DNA of 33,139 nt from Pirellulaceae bacterium (GTDB taxonomy: Bacteria > Planctomycetota > Planctomycetia > Pirellulales > Thermoguttaceae). Shown one piece after another: positions 1 to 7,672 of this stretch. The stretch spans positions 1 through 33,139 of the forward strand of contig JAAYCB010000086.1 of assembly GCA_012744395.1 (NCBI GenBank). Reading direction: 5' to 3'. The translations under genes were made by a program, and so were the position numbers. How positions within the stretch are numbered: position 1 is the stretch's first letter; each line of letters begins with the position of its first letter. The notes under the pieces are model-generated. The model had not been told where the DNA came from, made no database searches, and worked only from the letters and a program-made list of their open reading frames with translations.

Positions 1-188
1 CCCAGGCGGGTCTCGCCGATGGCCAGGTAGATCAGCGCGCCGCCGAACGGGAAGATCAGAATGATCGTCAGCCAGGCCAGCGAGACGCCGACAGGGCGGC
101 GGCGCATGATGACCCGCGCCGACAGGCCGACGCGGATCAGCAGATCGGCGACAAACAGGGCGATTGTGATTGAGGTGGCCAGATTCAT
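1..188 (-). CDS. Cardiolipin synthase-like protein, N-terminal part (cut by window edge)
   Basis: Reading the minus strand from the ATG at 188 gives 62 codons running off the window start. The residues form two hydrophobic helices joined by a basic loop: a first helix near residues 5-20, the loop RRRPVG around residues 27-32, then a second helix with W and FPFGG, ending in IGETRL. This is the PLDc_N arrangement seen at the N-terminus of membrane-bound cardiolipin synthases, which condense phosphatidylglycerol into cardiolipin. The two HKD phospholipase D motifs that would prove the function lie outside the window, so other PLDc_N proteins remain possible. It is transcribed divergently from the DUF1080 gene and has a good promoter about 90 bp upstream. 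Sure of the domain, less sure of the enzyme. Confidence 0.72.
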   Translation of the reverse strand, partial: MNLATSITIALFVADLLIRVGLSARVIMRRRPVGVSLAWLTIILIFPFGGALIYLAIGETRL

Positions 189-572
189 CGGCAATCGCCT
201 CTGCGCGCCGCGGCATGAGCGGGAATGCGGAGCCGGCCGGCGCGGTCGACTCGCCGTCCTCGCGTCGGGCTCGCCCGAATTATCCTTGCGGGTGCGGGGA
301 AATCAAGCAGGCGCGGCCTGCCTGGGCGGTCCGCCCCGCCCGCCGCTGCCGCGGACTGGCCGACAGGACCGGCCCGCCCCCCCCCCGGGCTGCCCTTTGA
401 ATTTGCCGCGATCCCGCGATACGCTATACCTCTTGTCGATGGTCGCCGCCGGGGACCATCCCGTTTGCGCGGCGCCCGGCCCCCCAGGCCGCGTCCGCCA
501 AGCGCTGCGCAAGCGGGACGCGATCCCGCGGACGCTTACCGCCCCCGCTACACTACGCCAGGAGCCATCCGG
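189..572. other. Divergent intergenic region
   Basis: 384 bp between two divergent genes. It holds the minus-strand promoter at 279-306. For the plus-strand gene at 573 only a weak pair is visible (TTGAAT 397-402, TACGCT 420-425, 17 bp apart). Open frames that cross it have no recognisable domain and I do not call them genes. Confidence 0.5.
279..306 (-). promoter_or_regulatory. Sigma70-like promoter of the cardiolipin synthase-like gene
   Basis: On the minus strand TTGATT (306-301) is followed after 16 bp by GATAAT (284-279). It points at the ATG at 188 and would give a leader of roughly 85 nt. The AT-rich -10 stands out in very GC-rich surroundings. Position relative to the gene is the only other support. 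Confidence 0.5.
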
Positions 573-1760
573 ATGATTGCCAATCCCCTTCGTTTCGCGC
601 GGATCGGTTTGGTCTCGCTCGCGCTGCTCGCCTTCGCCCAGCCGGCGAGGGCGGCGGAGCCGAATACCCTCTCGCCCGAGGAGGTGGCCGACGGTTGGAT
701 TCTGCTGTTCGACGGCGAAACCCTGTTTGGCTGGCGCCCCGCCACCCAGGTCGATTGGCAGGTCGTCGACGGCGCGATCACCGCCAGCGAAGGTGAGAAC
801 GGCCTGCTCTACACGACCGGCCAGTTCGGCGATTACCAGTTGCAGGTCGATTTTCGCTGCGCGCCTGGCGGCAATAGCGGCGTCTTTCTGCGGACGCCGC
901 CGATGCCAACCGACGTGAAGACCCGCTGCTATGAGCTGAACATCGCGGACCCGGCCACAAACCGGTTTCCAACCGGCAGCTTCGTCGAGCGGCAGGCCGC
1001 CGATGGCGCGGATCGCGGCGGCGGCTGGCAGACCTTCGACGTGACCGCCGAGGGGGGCCACTTTCTGGTCAAGCTCGGCGGCCGGGTCGTGCTCGACTAC
1101 CGCGACCCCGCCCCGCTCGGCCGCGGCTACATCGGCCTCCAGTTCAACACCGGCAAGATCGAATTCCGCAACATCAAGCTCAAACCGCTCGGCATGAAAC
1201 GCCTGCTGAACGGCCGGGACCTGGCCGGTTGGAAGACATTCCCCGATCTGGCCAGCGTCTTCACCGTCACCCGGGAAGGCTGGCTGAACGTGAAGAACGG
1301 CCGTGGAATGCTCGAAAGCGAGGGGCAGTACGCGGATTTCACGCTCCAGCTGGAATGCTTCGTCAACGGCAAGGGGCTCAATTCGGGGGTCTTTTTCCGC
1401 TGCATACCGGGCGACATCATGAACGGCTACGAATGCCAGATCCATAACGGCTACTTGGGCGGCGACCGCACCAGGCCCGAGGATTGCGGCACCGGCGGAT
1501 TCTTCCGACGGCAAGATGCTCGGCGGGTCGTGGCCGACGATTTCACCTGGTTCTCGCTGACGCTGCACGTCGACGACCGGCACATGGCCGCCTGGGTCAA
1601 CGGCTACCAGGTGAGCGATTGGAGCGACACGCGGGAGCCGAACGAGAATCCCCGCCGCGGGCTGCGGCTGGAGGCCGGCACGCTCCAGATCCAGGGGCAC
1701 GACCCGACCACGGATTTCAACTTCCGCAACCTGCGGATTGCCGAAATTCCGCAGCGGTGA
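573..1760 (+). CDS. Secreted protein with two DUF1080 (3-keto-disaccharide hydrolase) domains
   Basis: 395 aa. The ATG at 573 is chosen because it starts a classic signal peptide (basic RFAR, then a hydrophobic run ending in PARAAEP); upstream in-frame codons encode low-complexity sequence. Two DUF1080 jelly-roll domains follow. The first is near residues 35-210 (WILLFDGETLFGW ... GNSGVFLRT ... GYIGLQFNTGKIEFRNIKL). The second is near 212-394 (LLNGRDLAGWKTF ... LNSGVFFRC ... GYECQIHN ... TDFNFRNLRI). The family is linked to hydrolysis or binding of 3-keto-glycosides and is much expanded in planctomycetes; most members have one domain. Periplasmic or extracellular location is inferred from the signal peptide. 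The second domain keeps the NSGVFFR and YECQIHN signatures, so both copies look structurally intact. Substrate unknown. Downstream is a cytochrome gene about 180 bp away with a possible promoter of its own. Confidence 0.85.
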   Translation: MIANPLRFARIGLVSLALLAFAQPARAAEPNTLSPEEVADGWILLFDGETLFGWRPATQVDWQVVDGAITASEGENGLLYTTGQFGDYQLQVDFRCAPGGNSGVFLRTPPMPTDVKTRCYELNIADPATNRFPTGSFVERQAADGADRGGGWQTFDVTAEGGHFLVKLGGRVVLDYRDPAPLGRGYIGLQFNTGKIEFRNIKLKPLGMKRLLNGRDLAGWKTFPDLASVFTVTREGWLNVKNGRGMLESEGQYADFTLQLECFVNGKGLNSGVFFRCIPGDIMNGYECQIHNGYLGGDRTRPEDCGTGGFFRRQDARRVVADDFTWFSLTLHVDDRHMAAWVNGYQVSDWSDTREPNENPRRGLRLEAGTLQIQGHDPTTDFNFRNLRIAEIPQR

Positions 1761-1795
1761 CGCGGTCGGCGACAGGTCGCCGGCCCCCGGACAGG

Positions 1796-1825
1796 TTGCC
1801 GAACCCCGGCATCGTCCGCTAAATT
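1796..1825 (+). promoter_or_regulatory. Possible promoter of the cytochrome c/b pair
   Basis: TTGCCG (1796-1801) and TAAATT (1820-1825) are 18 bp apart, about 110 bp upstream of the cytochrome start. Both hexamers are only partial matches to the sigma70 consensus. It suggests the cytochrome pair may be transcribed separately from the preceding DUF1080 gene. Confidence 0.35.
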
Positions 1826-1937
1826 GGAGCGATTGACCAATCGGGTCGCGCCCTCGCCGGCTGACCGATCGTCGTCTTGCGCATGCCGCCGAGCGACATG
1901 CCGTGCCTTGAGGATCACGAGACTTGGAGCGACACTC

Positions 1938-3983
1938 ATGAACTGGCGTCTTCTGGCCGTGGCCGCGTTGCTTCCGTGGGTTGGAGCGGCCGCCTGGGCG
2001 GCCACCGCGGAAACGCGCTTTTCCCAGACACTCAGCCGCAGCGACTATGTCCACTGGATCGAACTCTACGACGCCAAGGGCGACCAGATCGACCCGGCCC
2101 GTCCCGATGCCGCCCCCTACTCGCCGGTCCACACCTGCGGGCGCTGCCATGACTACGAAGCGATCCGGCACGGGTACCACTTCAGCACGGGGTCGACCTC
2201 CGGCGACTCGAGCCGCCGGGGCGAGCCCTGGATCTGGACGGACGACCGCACCGGCACGCAGATTCCGCTCTCGGCGCGGGGCTGGCCGGGAACCTACGAT
2301 CCGGCCGGGCTCGGCATCTCCGAGTGGGACTTCGTCCTCAAATTCGGCCGGCACCTCGCCGGCGGCGGACCCGGCGAAGGGCCCAGCGCGGCGGGCGATC
2401 CGCCGGCGGCGGCCGACGCAGAAGACGCCCAGAAGCCCGCGAAGCCCGCGAAGGCCGGCGACAAGGCCCAAGCCAACGCGCCTGCCGGGCGCTGGCATCT
2501 GTCGGGCCAACTGGCGATTGATTGCATGATCTGCCACGCGAAGGACCGGTCCTATAGCCCGGAAGTCTGGTCGGACCAGATCGCCAGCCAGAACTTCGCC
2601 TGGGCGCCGACGGCGGCCCTCGGGTTGGGCCGGGTGGAGGGGAAGGTTTCGGCCTTGCCGGACGATCTTGACGCCGCTGCGGCGGACGCCAAGGACAAGC
2701 TGCCGAAAACCACTTATCTTCCGCACCGCGTCGGCGCCGACAAGAAAGTCTTTTTCGATGTCGTTCGCACGCCCGACGACCGCGCGTGCTACTATTGCCA
2801 CACCACGCGGTTTACGGGCGCGGAAGTCGCGCCCGAATGGACCCATGACGAAGACGTCCACCTCCGCGCCGGGATGACCTGTAGCGATTGCCACCGCAAC
2901 GGGATCGAGCACCAGACGGTCCGCGGGTTTGAGGGCGAAACGAGCCCCAGCGGCCAGCCGGTCCAGACGCTCTCCTGCCGCGGCTGCCACATGGACGAGA
3001 GCGGCGGCGGGCGGCTCGGCGCGCCGCGGGCGGTGCACAAGGGGCTGCCGCTGGTGCACTTCGACAAACTCGCCTGCACCGCCTGCCACAGCGGCCCCCG
3101 CCCCGGCGACAAGCCGGTGCAGATCCTCACGTCGATGGCACACGGCTTGGGGCTGCCCGCCCACCATTACGGCGAGAAACTGCCGCCGGCGATGGTTGCC
3201 CCCGTCTATCTCCAGGCCGGCGGCGCGCTCGCTCCGCACCGGATGGTCTGGCCGGCCTTCTGGGGCGCGCTGAAGGATGGCGAAATCGCGCCGCTGAATC
3301 CCGACAAGGTCTACGACGCCTTGCGGCGGACGCTGCGGGTCCGCCGCGGCTCGAATTTCACCGCTGCGGTCTCCGAAGTGAAGCTCACCGCCGCGGACAA
3401 AGCGAAGGCGCTCGGCGAAGAGCGGGCCGCGGTGGCCGAGAAGGAGCTGACCGGCGAAGAGAAGGCCAAGCTGGAAGAATTGACCGCCGTGATGGCCGCC
3501 GACGCCTTTCGCAAGAAGCTCGCCGAGGCTCTCGGAGAGCTGAAGAAAACCCTTCCGGCCGACGGCTCCGAGCCGGTCTATGTCGCGGGCGGCCGCGCGT
3601 ACCGCGCCGCCGAGGGCGCCGTCGAGGCGTTCGAGCACGCCGCGGCCGAACCCTACGCCTGGCAATTCGCCCACGACGTGCGGCCGGCCCGCGATGCGAT
3701 CGGCGCGGCGAGTTGCTTCGAATGCCACGCCGATGACTCCAAGTACTTCGCGGGCGTCGTTACCGCGCTCGGGCCGGCTCCCGACAACCAGCCCCCGCAG
3801 TCCACGATGCGCCAGCTCGCCGGGCACGATCCGCTGATGCACAAGGCCTGGAACCTCTCGTTCCCGGGCCGGACGGCCTTCAAGTTCTTCGGCTTCGCCT
3901 CGTTGGGCGTGCTGGCCCTGGTGCTGCTGGCCTACAGCGCCCTGGCGGTCGTGGCGATCGCGCGGTTCGTGCGGCGCTTGTAG
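1938..3983 (+). CDS. Seven-haem c-type cytochrome, membrane-anchored
   Basis: 681 aa. The ATG at 1938 opens a signal peptide (MNWRLLAVAALLPWVGAAAW). Seven CxxCH haem-binding motifs are visible: CGRCH (C67), CMICH (C196), CYYCH (C284), CSDCH (C315), CRGCH (C347), CTACH (C380) and CFECH (C593). The C-terminus has one hydrophobic helix (GFASLGVLALVLLAYSALAV) and a basic RFVRRL tail, so the haem domain should face the periplasm with a C-terminal anchor. Between hemes 1 and 2 is an Ala/Lys/Pro-rich stretch; between hemes 6 and 7 is a charged, probably coiled-coil segment (around residues 480-535). It likely carries electrons between the quinone pool and a periplasmic or external partner. The next gene, 62 bp downstream, encodes a cytochrome-b-like membrane protein, its probable partner. 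I cannot assign a substrate; no signature of a known nitrite, hydroxylamine or tetrathionate reductase is recognised. Confidence 0.85.
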   Translation: MNWRLLAVAALLPWVGAAAWAATAETRFSQTLSRSDYVHWIELYDAKGDQIDPARPDAAPYSPVHTCGRCHDYEAIRHGYHFSTGSTSGDSSRRGEPWIWTDDRTGTQIPLSARGWPGTYDPAGLGISEWDFVLKFGRHLAGGGPGEGPSAAGDPPAAADAEDAQKPAKPAKAGDKAQANAPAGRWHLSGQLAIDCMICHAKDRSYSPEVWSDQIASQNFAWAPTAALGLGRVEGKVSALPDDLDAAAADAKDKLPKTTYLPHRVGADKKVFFDVVRTPDDRACYYCHTTRFTGAEVAPEWTHDEDVHLRAGMTCSDCHRNGIEHQTVRGFEGETSPSGQPVQTLSCRGCHMDESGGGRLGAPRAVHKGLPLVHFDKLACTACHSGPRPGDKPVQILTSMAHGLGLPAHHYGEKLPPAMVAPVYLQAGGALAPHRMVWPAFWGALKDGEIAPLNPDKVYDALRRTLRVRRGSNFTAAVSEVKLTAADKAKALGEERAAVAEKELTGEEKAKLEELTAVMAADAFRKKLAEALGELKKTLPADGSEPVYVAGGRAYRAAEGAVEAFEHAAAEPYAWQFAHDVRPARDAIGAASCFECHADDSKYFAGVVTALGPAPDNQPPQSTMRQLAGHDPLMHKAWNLSFPGRTAFKFFGFASLGVLALVLLAYSALAVVAIARFVRRL

Positions 3984-4045
3984 TCCCCACACGCAAGCCA
4001 GAGAAGTCTTGCCCTCGGAATCCAACCCCTCCTGGAGCCGCCTCC

Positions 4046-4648
4046 ATGTTCCCCGATATCTGCCGTCTGCCGATTGCCGCCAGCTCGCACTCCAGCGAGA
4101 TATTTCGCATCGCGCTGCCCGTGGGCCTGCTGGCCGGCGCTGCGATTGTCCTTCTGCACCTGGTGATCACGCGGTTCTGCGGCAAGGCGCCGCAGCGCAA
4201 GCCCTGGCGATGGTGGGAAGCGCTGGTCTATCTCGGCGTGCTGGGGATCATCGCCTGCCTGGGCGTCACGGCGTTTGCCGCCGTGCTCCGCCTCGGCGCG
4301 ATCGGCGGATGGTGGCTGTTTGCCCACATGTGCGGGGCCGGCGCGATGGTGGCCGCCCTGCCCGTGCTGGCCCTGATGTGGGCCGATTCCAACCGCTTCC
4401 AGATCGGCCCGGCAGACAGCGGCCCGGCCGAACCGGTCCAGTTCCTGGCAATCGCCAAGCTCGCTTATTGGACGGTCCTGGCCAGCGGGCTGGTCGTCGC
4501 GGGCACAATGATCGTGAGCATGCTCCGCTGGCTCGGCACGCCCGGCCAGCAGCTGATGCTCGACGTGCACCGCTACGCGGGGCTGGTCTGCGTCGTGGCC
4601 GCGGGGGTGCACCTGTACGGCGTTGCGCTGCGGCGGCTGGCCCCGTGA
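4046..4648 (+). CDS. Cytochrome b-like integral membrane protein
   Basis: 200 aa, with about five hydrophobic helices (residues roughly 23-43, 58-80, 87-111, 133-160 and 174-195). Histidines lie in or at the edge of helices: H38, H94, H175 and H189. H175 in DVHRYAGL and H189 in AAGVHLYG, 14 residues apart in the last helix, resemble haem-b ligand spacing in di-haem cytochrome b subunits. The gene follows the seven-haem cytochrome c directly and in the same direction, so a quinol-oxidising or quinone-reducing membrane subunit that exchanges electrons with the multihaem protein is a reasonable inference. A start at 4009 in another frame gives no membrane protein and is rejected. Family membership is not certain, as no strongly diagnostic motif is present. 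Confidence 0.65.
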   Translation: MFPDICRLPIAASSHSSEIFRIALPVGLLAGAAIVLLHLVITRFCGKAPQRKPWRWWEALVYLGVLGIIACLGVTAFAAVLRLGAIGGWWLFAHMCGAGAMVAALPVLALMWADSNRFQIGPADSGPAEPVQFLAIAKLAYWTVLASGLVVAGTMIVSMLRWLGTPGQQLMLDVHRYAGLVCVVAAGVHLYGVALRRLAP

Positions 4649-4690
4649 GGCAAGCGCGGCTTGCGCTGCACGTCTCGGGCAACGCCCAGG

Positions 4691-4804
4691 GTGGGGAGGT
4701 GAAAACTGGTCTATTCTGGTTTGGCCGTTTTTGTTCCATCGTTGTCTTCGGGTGGCACTGAAAACAGCGCGGGCCGGTGGCGGCTAAGGTTTTCACCTCG
4801 CCAC
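4691..4804. repeat. Element bounded by 16-bp inverted repeats between convergent genes
   Basis: gtggggaggtgaaaac (4691-4706) and gttttcacctcgccac (4789-4804) are inverted copies with 15 of 16 positions matching, enclosing 82 bp. It lies in the gap between the cytochrome b-like gene (+) and the DUF1080 gene (-). It could be a MITE-like remnant or a long-range stem used as a two-way terminator. There is no clear target-site duplication and no open frame inside. The rest of the 278-bp gap shows no gene. Confidence 0.45.
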
Positions 4805-4926
4805 GCCCGTGGTGCTCCGCTGAAGCCGTCGCCGGAACCGCGCGAAAGATCGTGATGCCAGTTCCGCCCCTGCTCGCGCGCGTCTGCGCAAATCAACGTT
4901 GCGTGGGCTGGCCCGCGTTGGGCCGC

Positions 4927-5709
4927 CTACGGAAGGAGCTTGAGTTCGACCTTGCGAAACTCGCAGGGGTGGCTCTCCGCCTGGAGCGAGATCGAGCCGC
5001 CGGAGAGCATCTTCTGGCCGTCTTTGATCAGCTTCCTGGCGTCCGGGTCGTTCTCGTCGAGCTGCGGCTGTTCGTATTCAAACACGAGCTCGCCGTTGAC
5101 GCGATGGCGGATCAGCTGGTTGCCGTGGACCTCGACTTCGACCGTTACCCACTGGTCGCCGTGATAGGTTTTCGACGACGAGTTGTTGCAGTGCGCAGTA
5201 ATCAGTTTGCCGTTCTGCACGAAATGGGTGCCGGGCGAGCAGACGTTGGCCGTCGGCCGGCGCCCCTGGCCACTGCCGCCGAGCAATTGAACTTCGATCG
5301 ATACGGGGAAGCTCTGATCCTTGCCCATCGTTTCGGGCGGTTGGCCGTGGAGCATGATGCCGTTGTTTCGAAACGCCCAGCCGGGACCGCCCGGGGCCTG
5401 CTGGCCGACGAAGCGATATTCGACCCGCAGGATGTAATTGGAAAAGGGCTTCTCGTAGAACAGATGGCCGAATCGGTCGTTGAACTTCTCGTAGCGGTCA
5501 TAGGCCACCTTGAGCACGCCATCCTCGACGCGGAAGGTGTCGCCCCAATTCTCGCCCAGCTCATAACCCTTGATCTTGACCTTCCAGCCGTCGAGGTTCT
5601 TGCCGTTGAACAACGGGATCCACTCGCCGCGGGGCGGTTCGCCGCCAAGCGCCGCCGTGGCCGCCAGACCGAGCAGCACTGCAAACAGGCCGTTGCATGT
5701 CTTCTGCAT
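4927..5709 (-). CDS. Secreted DUF1080 (3-keto-disaccharide hydrolase) protein
   Basis: 260 aa. The ATG at 5709 is chosen because it starts a signal peptide (MQKTCNGLFAVLLGLAATAALG) and has an AGAGG ribosome site a few bases upstream; a longer frame from 5775 would overlap the preceding gene. A single DUF1080 domain covers residues about 30-258: WIPLFNGKNLDGWKVK, then FRVEDGVLKV, GHLFYEKPFSNYILRVEYRF, NNGIMLHG, VSIEVQLLGG, WVTVEVEVHGN and a C-terminal RKVELKLLP strand. DUF1080 proteins act in the periplasm or outside the cell on keto-glycosides. The gene lies 4 bp after the beta-helix protein gene on the same strand, so the two are almost certainly cotranscribed and may act on the same glycan. 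The substrate cannot be read from the sequence. Confidence 0.85.
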   Translation of the reverse strand: MQKTCNGLFAVLLGLAATAALGGEPPRGEWIPLFNGKNLDGWKVKIKGYELGENWGDTFRVEDGVLKVAYDRYEKFNDRFGHLFYEKPFSNYILRVEYRFVGQQAPGGPGWAFRNNGIMLHGQPPETMGKDQSFPVSIEVQLLGGSGQGRRPTANVCSPGTHFVQNGKLITAHCNNSSSKTYHGDQWVTVEVEVHGNQLIRHRVNGELVFEYEQPQLDENDPDARKLIKDGQKMLSGGSISLQAESHPCEFRKVELKLLP

Positions 5710-5713
5710 GGCA

Positions 5714-6682
5714 TTACCTCTCGTCTTCGGTGTCCGGGGCCGAGTCTCCGGCCGGTTTCCATTCGTCGAGGCCATCCTCGACCTTCTTGCCGTCGGCGAA
5801 GACGGTGCCGCCGCGGTCGACCCAGGCGGGGGCCGTGTTCGACAGGAGTTGCGAATTGAGCACGTAGGTCCGCGAATAGGGGTGCGTCAGCAATTGCGCT
5901 TCGCCGTTGTCGCCGAGCAGGCAGTTCTCGATGTTGACCAGCGACGCGCCGCCAACGCTCACGCCGGCCCGCGCGTTGCCGCGGCAGGTGATTTGCCGCA
6001 GGACGATCTCCCGCGCGGTGTTGTGGGCGCTGAGGCCATCGAGCTGGAACCCCTGGATCGTGAAATTCCGGATTTCGACGTGCTCGACGGAAAACAGTGT
6101 GATTCCCACCCGGCGAGCGGCCATCGCCAGCGGGTAGTCGGGCGGCTGCTTGTAGGGCTCGGTGCGGAAATAGATCGAACCGTCGTGCAGGCACCACTCG
6201 ATCGGCCCGAGTTCGAGGGGAAAGGCGTCTGGATGCCGGCAGGCGGCGCGCGGAACCGGCTTGCCGTGCAGGAACATCTGCTCGTAGACCAGATCGCGGG
6301 GCTGGAAACGGTAGACCGTCTCGTGGCAGTGCTGCCAGACCGTCTCCGGCACCGGTTCGGCGCCTTCCAGCAGGGCCCCGTTGCCGTCGATCGTGAACGG
6401 GCGCTGCCGCGAGCCGCTGTGCCGCCGGCCGACAAGGCTCAAGCTCTCGCGATACGGCTGCCCGGTATTGGCGACGAGGATCCGGTCGCCCGAGTCGGCG
6501 ATTGCCAGCGCGCGGCGGAGCGTCTTCAGCGGTCCGGCGCCGTCGGACGTGGGCGCAACCTGGCGCCCAAGGTAGCGGTCGTTGCCGGCGAGGTTGTTGA
6601 CGTGGATGTCCCTCGCCCACGCCGGACCATCCGCACCGGCCATGAGGCCCACGATGGCAATCAAACCACGCATGGTGTGCAT
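5714..6682 (-). CDS. Secreted right-handed parallel beta-helix protein (pectin lyase-like fold)
   Basis: 322 aa, ATG at 6682 with AGGAGG eight bases upstream. A short signal peptide (RGLIAIVGLMAGADGPAWA) is followed by DIHVNNLAGNDRY and GPLKTLRRALAIADSGDRILV, the usual opening of planctomycete beta-helix proteins. Strand-turn repeats follow through residues about 195-290 (HVEIRNFTIQGFQLDGLSAH, EIVLRQITCRGNARAGVSV, LVNIENCLLGDNGEAQLL, TYVLNSQLLSN). This fold is found in polysaccharide lyases and hydrolases and in non-catalytic surface proteins; I see no catalytic residues that would decide. The acidic C-terminus (DGLDEWKPAGDSAPDTEDER) is not helix-like. It is the first gene of a pair with the DUF1080 gene 4 bp downstream, which suggests a shared carbohydrate target. 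Confidence 0.78.
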   Translation of the reverse strand: MHTMRGLIAIVGLMAGADGPAWARDIHVNNLAGNDRYLGRQVAPTSDGAGPLKTLRRALAIADSGDRILVANTGQPYRESLSLVGRRHSGSRQRPFTIDGNGALLEGAEPVPETVWQHCHETVYRFQPRDLVYEQMFLHGKPVPRAACRHPDAFPLELGPIEWCLHDGSIYFRTEPYKQPPDYPLAMAARRVGITLFSVEHVEIRNFTIQGFQLDGLSAHNTAREIVLRQITCRGNARAGVSVGGASLVNIENCLLGDNGEAQLLTHPYSRTYVLNSQLLSNTAPAWVDRGGTVFADGKKVEDGLDEWKPAGDSAPDTEDER

Positions 6683-7030
6683 CGGTCCTGCCTCCTGGTG
6701 ATTCCAACTCTTGCCCGCACGGGGATCATGCCTGACGGAACCTACAAGTTTAGCATACCCGCAACCCGGAATGTGGAAAAATCGCTACCGTTGGCGGTCG
6801 ATTCCGCCAAGCCCGTGCCGATTCCGGCAAACCCGGGGCCGGCCCGGTGGGCCGGCCACCGCCGGGCCGCCAGGTGTGCCGTCTGGCGGCCGTTGCTCAA
6901 AGCGCTGCCGCCGCGGTACATTGAGACTTCCGCGAGGCACTCCCGGCGACGCTCGGCCTGAGGCCAACGCTGGGAGGTATCTTGCTCCAAGATAAGAACT
7001 TGCGCCGCCATGTTGCGGAGGAGTCGACGG
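6683..7030. other. Divergent intergenic region
   Basis: 348 bp between the beta-helix gene (-) and the macrodomain gene (+). It carries the possible minus-strand -10 at 6747-6755 and the ribosome site GGAGGAG at 7017-7023. No promoter for the plus-strand gene is clear and no gene is visible. Confidence 0.5.
6747..6755 (-). promoter_or_regulatory. Possible extended -10 promoter for the beta-helix/DUF1080 pair
   Basis: On the minus strand TGC-TAAACT (6755-6747) fits an extended -10 (TGN plus TAnAnT). No convincing -35 lies 16-18 bp upstream, which extended -10 promoters can tolerate. The leader would be about 60 nt. Confidence 0.35.
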
Positions 7031-7576
7031 ATGAAAGTCAAAATCAACCGGCAGACGCTGGAGCTCCGCTGCGGAGACATCACGCTCGAGGAGGTCGACG
7101 CGGTCGTCAATGCGGCCAACAGCCGTCTTGCGGGCGGTGGCGGCGTCGACGGGGCAATTCATCGGCGGGGTGGCCCGGCGATTATGCAAGAGACCGATCG
7201 GCGCTACCCCGACGGCTGCCCAACCGGCAGCGCGGTGATTTCCGCAGCGGGCAATCTTCCGGCCATGTACGTGATTCACGCGGTCGGCCCGGTCTGGAGC
7301 GGCGGCCGCCGCGGCGAGGCGGAACAGCTGGCTGCCGCGTATCGGCGATGTTTCGAGCTGGCGGCGGAGAACGATTGCCGGAGCATCGCCCTGCCCGCAT
7401 TGAGCACGGGGGCCTACGGGTATCCGATCGATCAGGCCGCGCGAATCGCCCTCGGCACGGCGATCGAATTCCTCGCCAAGCGCGGCGCTCCGGCCTTGGT
7501 TCGCTTCGTGCTGTTCACTGAGGGCGCTTACGGGGCGTTTGCCGCCGCTCTGGAAGATCTGACCCGCCAAGAGTGA
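7031..7576 (+). CDS. Macrodomain protein (ADP-ribose / O-acetyl-ADP-ribose hydrolase type)
   Basis: 181 aa, a stand-alone macrodomain. The ATG at 7031 has GGAGGAG seven bases upstream and starts right before the first strand. Motifs follow the MacroD/YmdB order: GDIT at 15-18, VVNAANSRL at 26-34 (the Asn that contacts the distal ribose), GGGGVDGAI at 35-43 (catalytic Asp40 by analogy), IHAVGPVW at 82-89 and LPALSTGAYGYP at 121-132 (phosphate loop). These proteins remove ADP-ribose from acidic residues or deacetylate O-acetyl-ADP-ribose in the cytoplasm. No ADP-ribosyltransferase or DarT-like toxin is adjacent, so a general ADP-ribose housekeeping role is more likely than antitoxin. It stands alone, with a TSUP permease 97 bp downstream behind a REP-like palindrome. 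Confidence 0.9.
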   Translation: MKVKINRQTLELRCGDITLEEVDAVVNAANSRLAGGGGVDGAIHRRGGPAIMQETDRRYPDGCPTGSAVISAAGNLPAMYVIHAVGPVWSGGRRGEAEQLAAAYRRCFELAAENDCRSIALPALSTGAYGYPIDQAARIALGTAIEFLAKRGAPALVRFVLFTEGAYGAFAAALEDLTRQE

Positions 7577-7604
7577 GGCATTGAACGCGCGATGGATTTT
7601 GCCC

Positions 7605-7628
7605 GTTCCCAAGCCGGAGCTTGGGAAC
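7605..7628. repeat. REP-like palindrome, copy 1
   Basis: gttcccaagc and gcttgggaac form a perfect 10-bp stem with a 4-nt loop, between the macrodomain and TSUP genes. The same arms recur at 8814-8839 and 27952-27977. A degenerate gtgggaacgagg tail follows. Confidence 0.7.
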
Positions 7629-7672
7629 GAGGGTCGGGGTGGGAACGAGGGTTAGAACAGGTCGATCCATCC

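Noticed and set aside
303-4025. A 1240-codon open frame on the minus strand
   Set aside because: It is antisense to the DUF1080 and cytochrome genes, encodes Arg/Gly/Pro-rich low-complexity sequence and no domain. High GC makes such shadow frames common.
7031-7576. Macrodomain as antitoxin (DarG-like) or part of a defence system
   Set aside because: No DarT-like ADP-ribosyltransferase or other toxin is adjacent.
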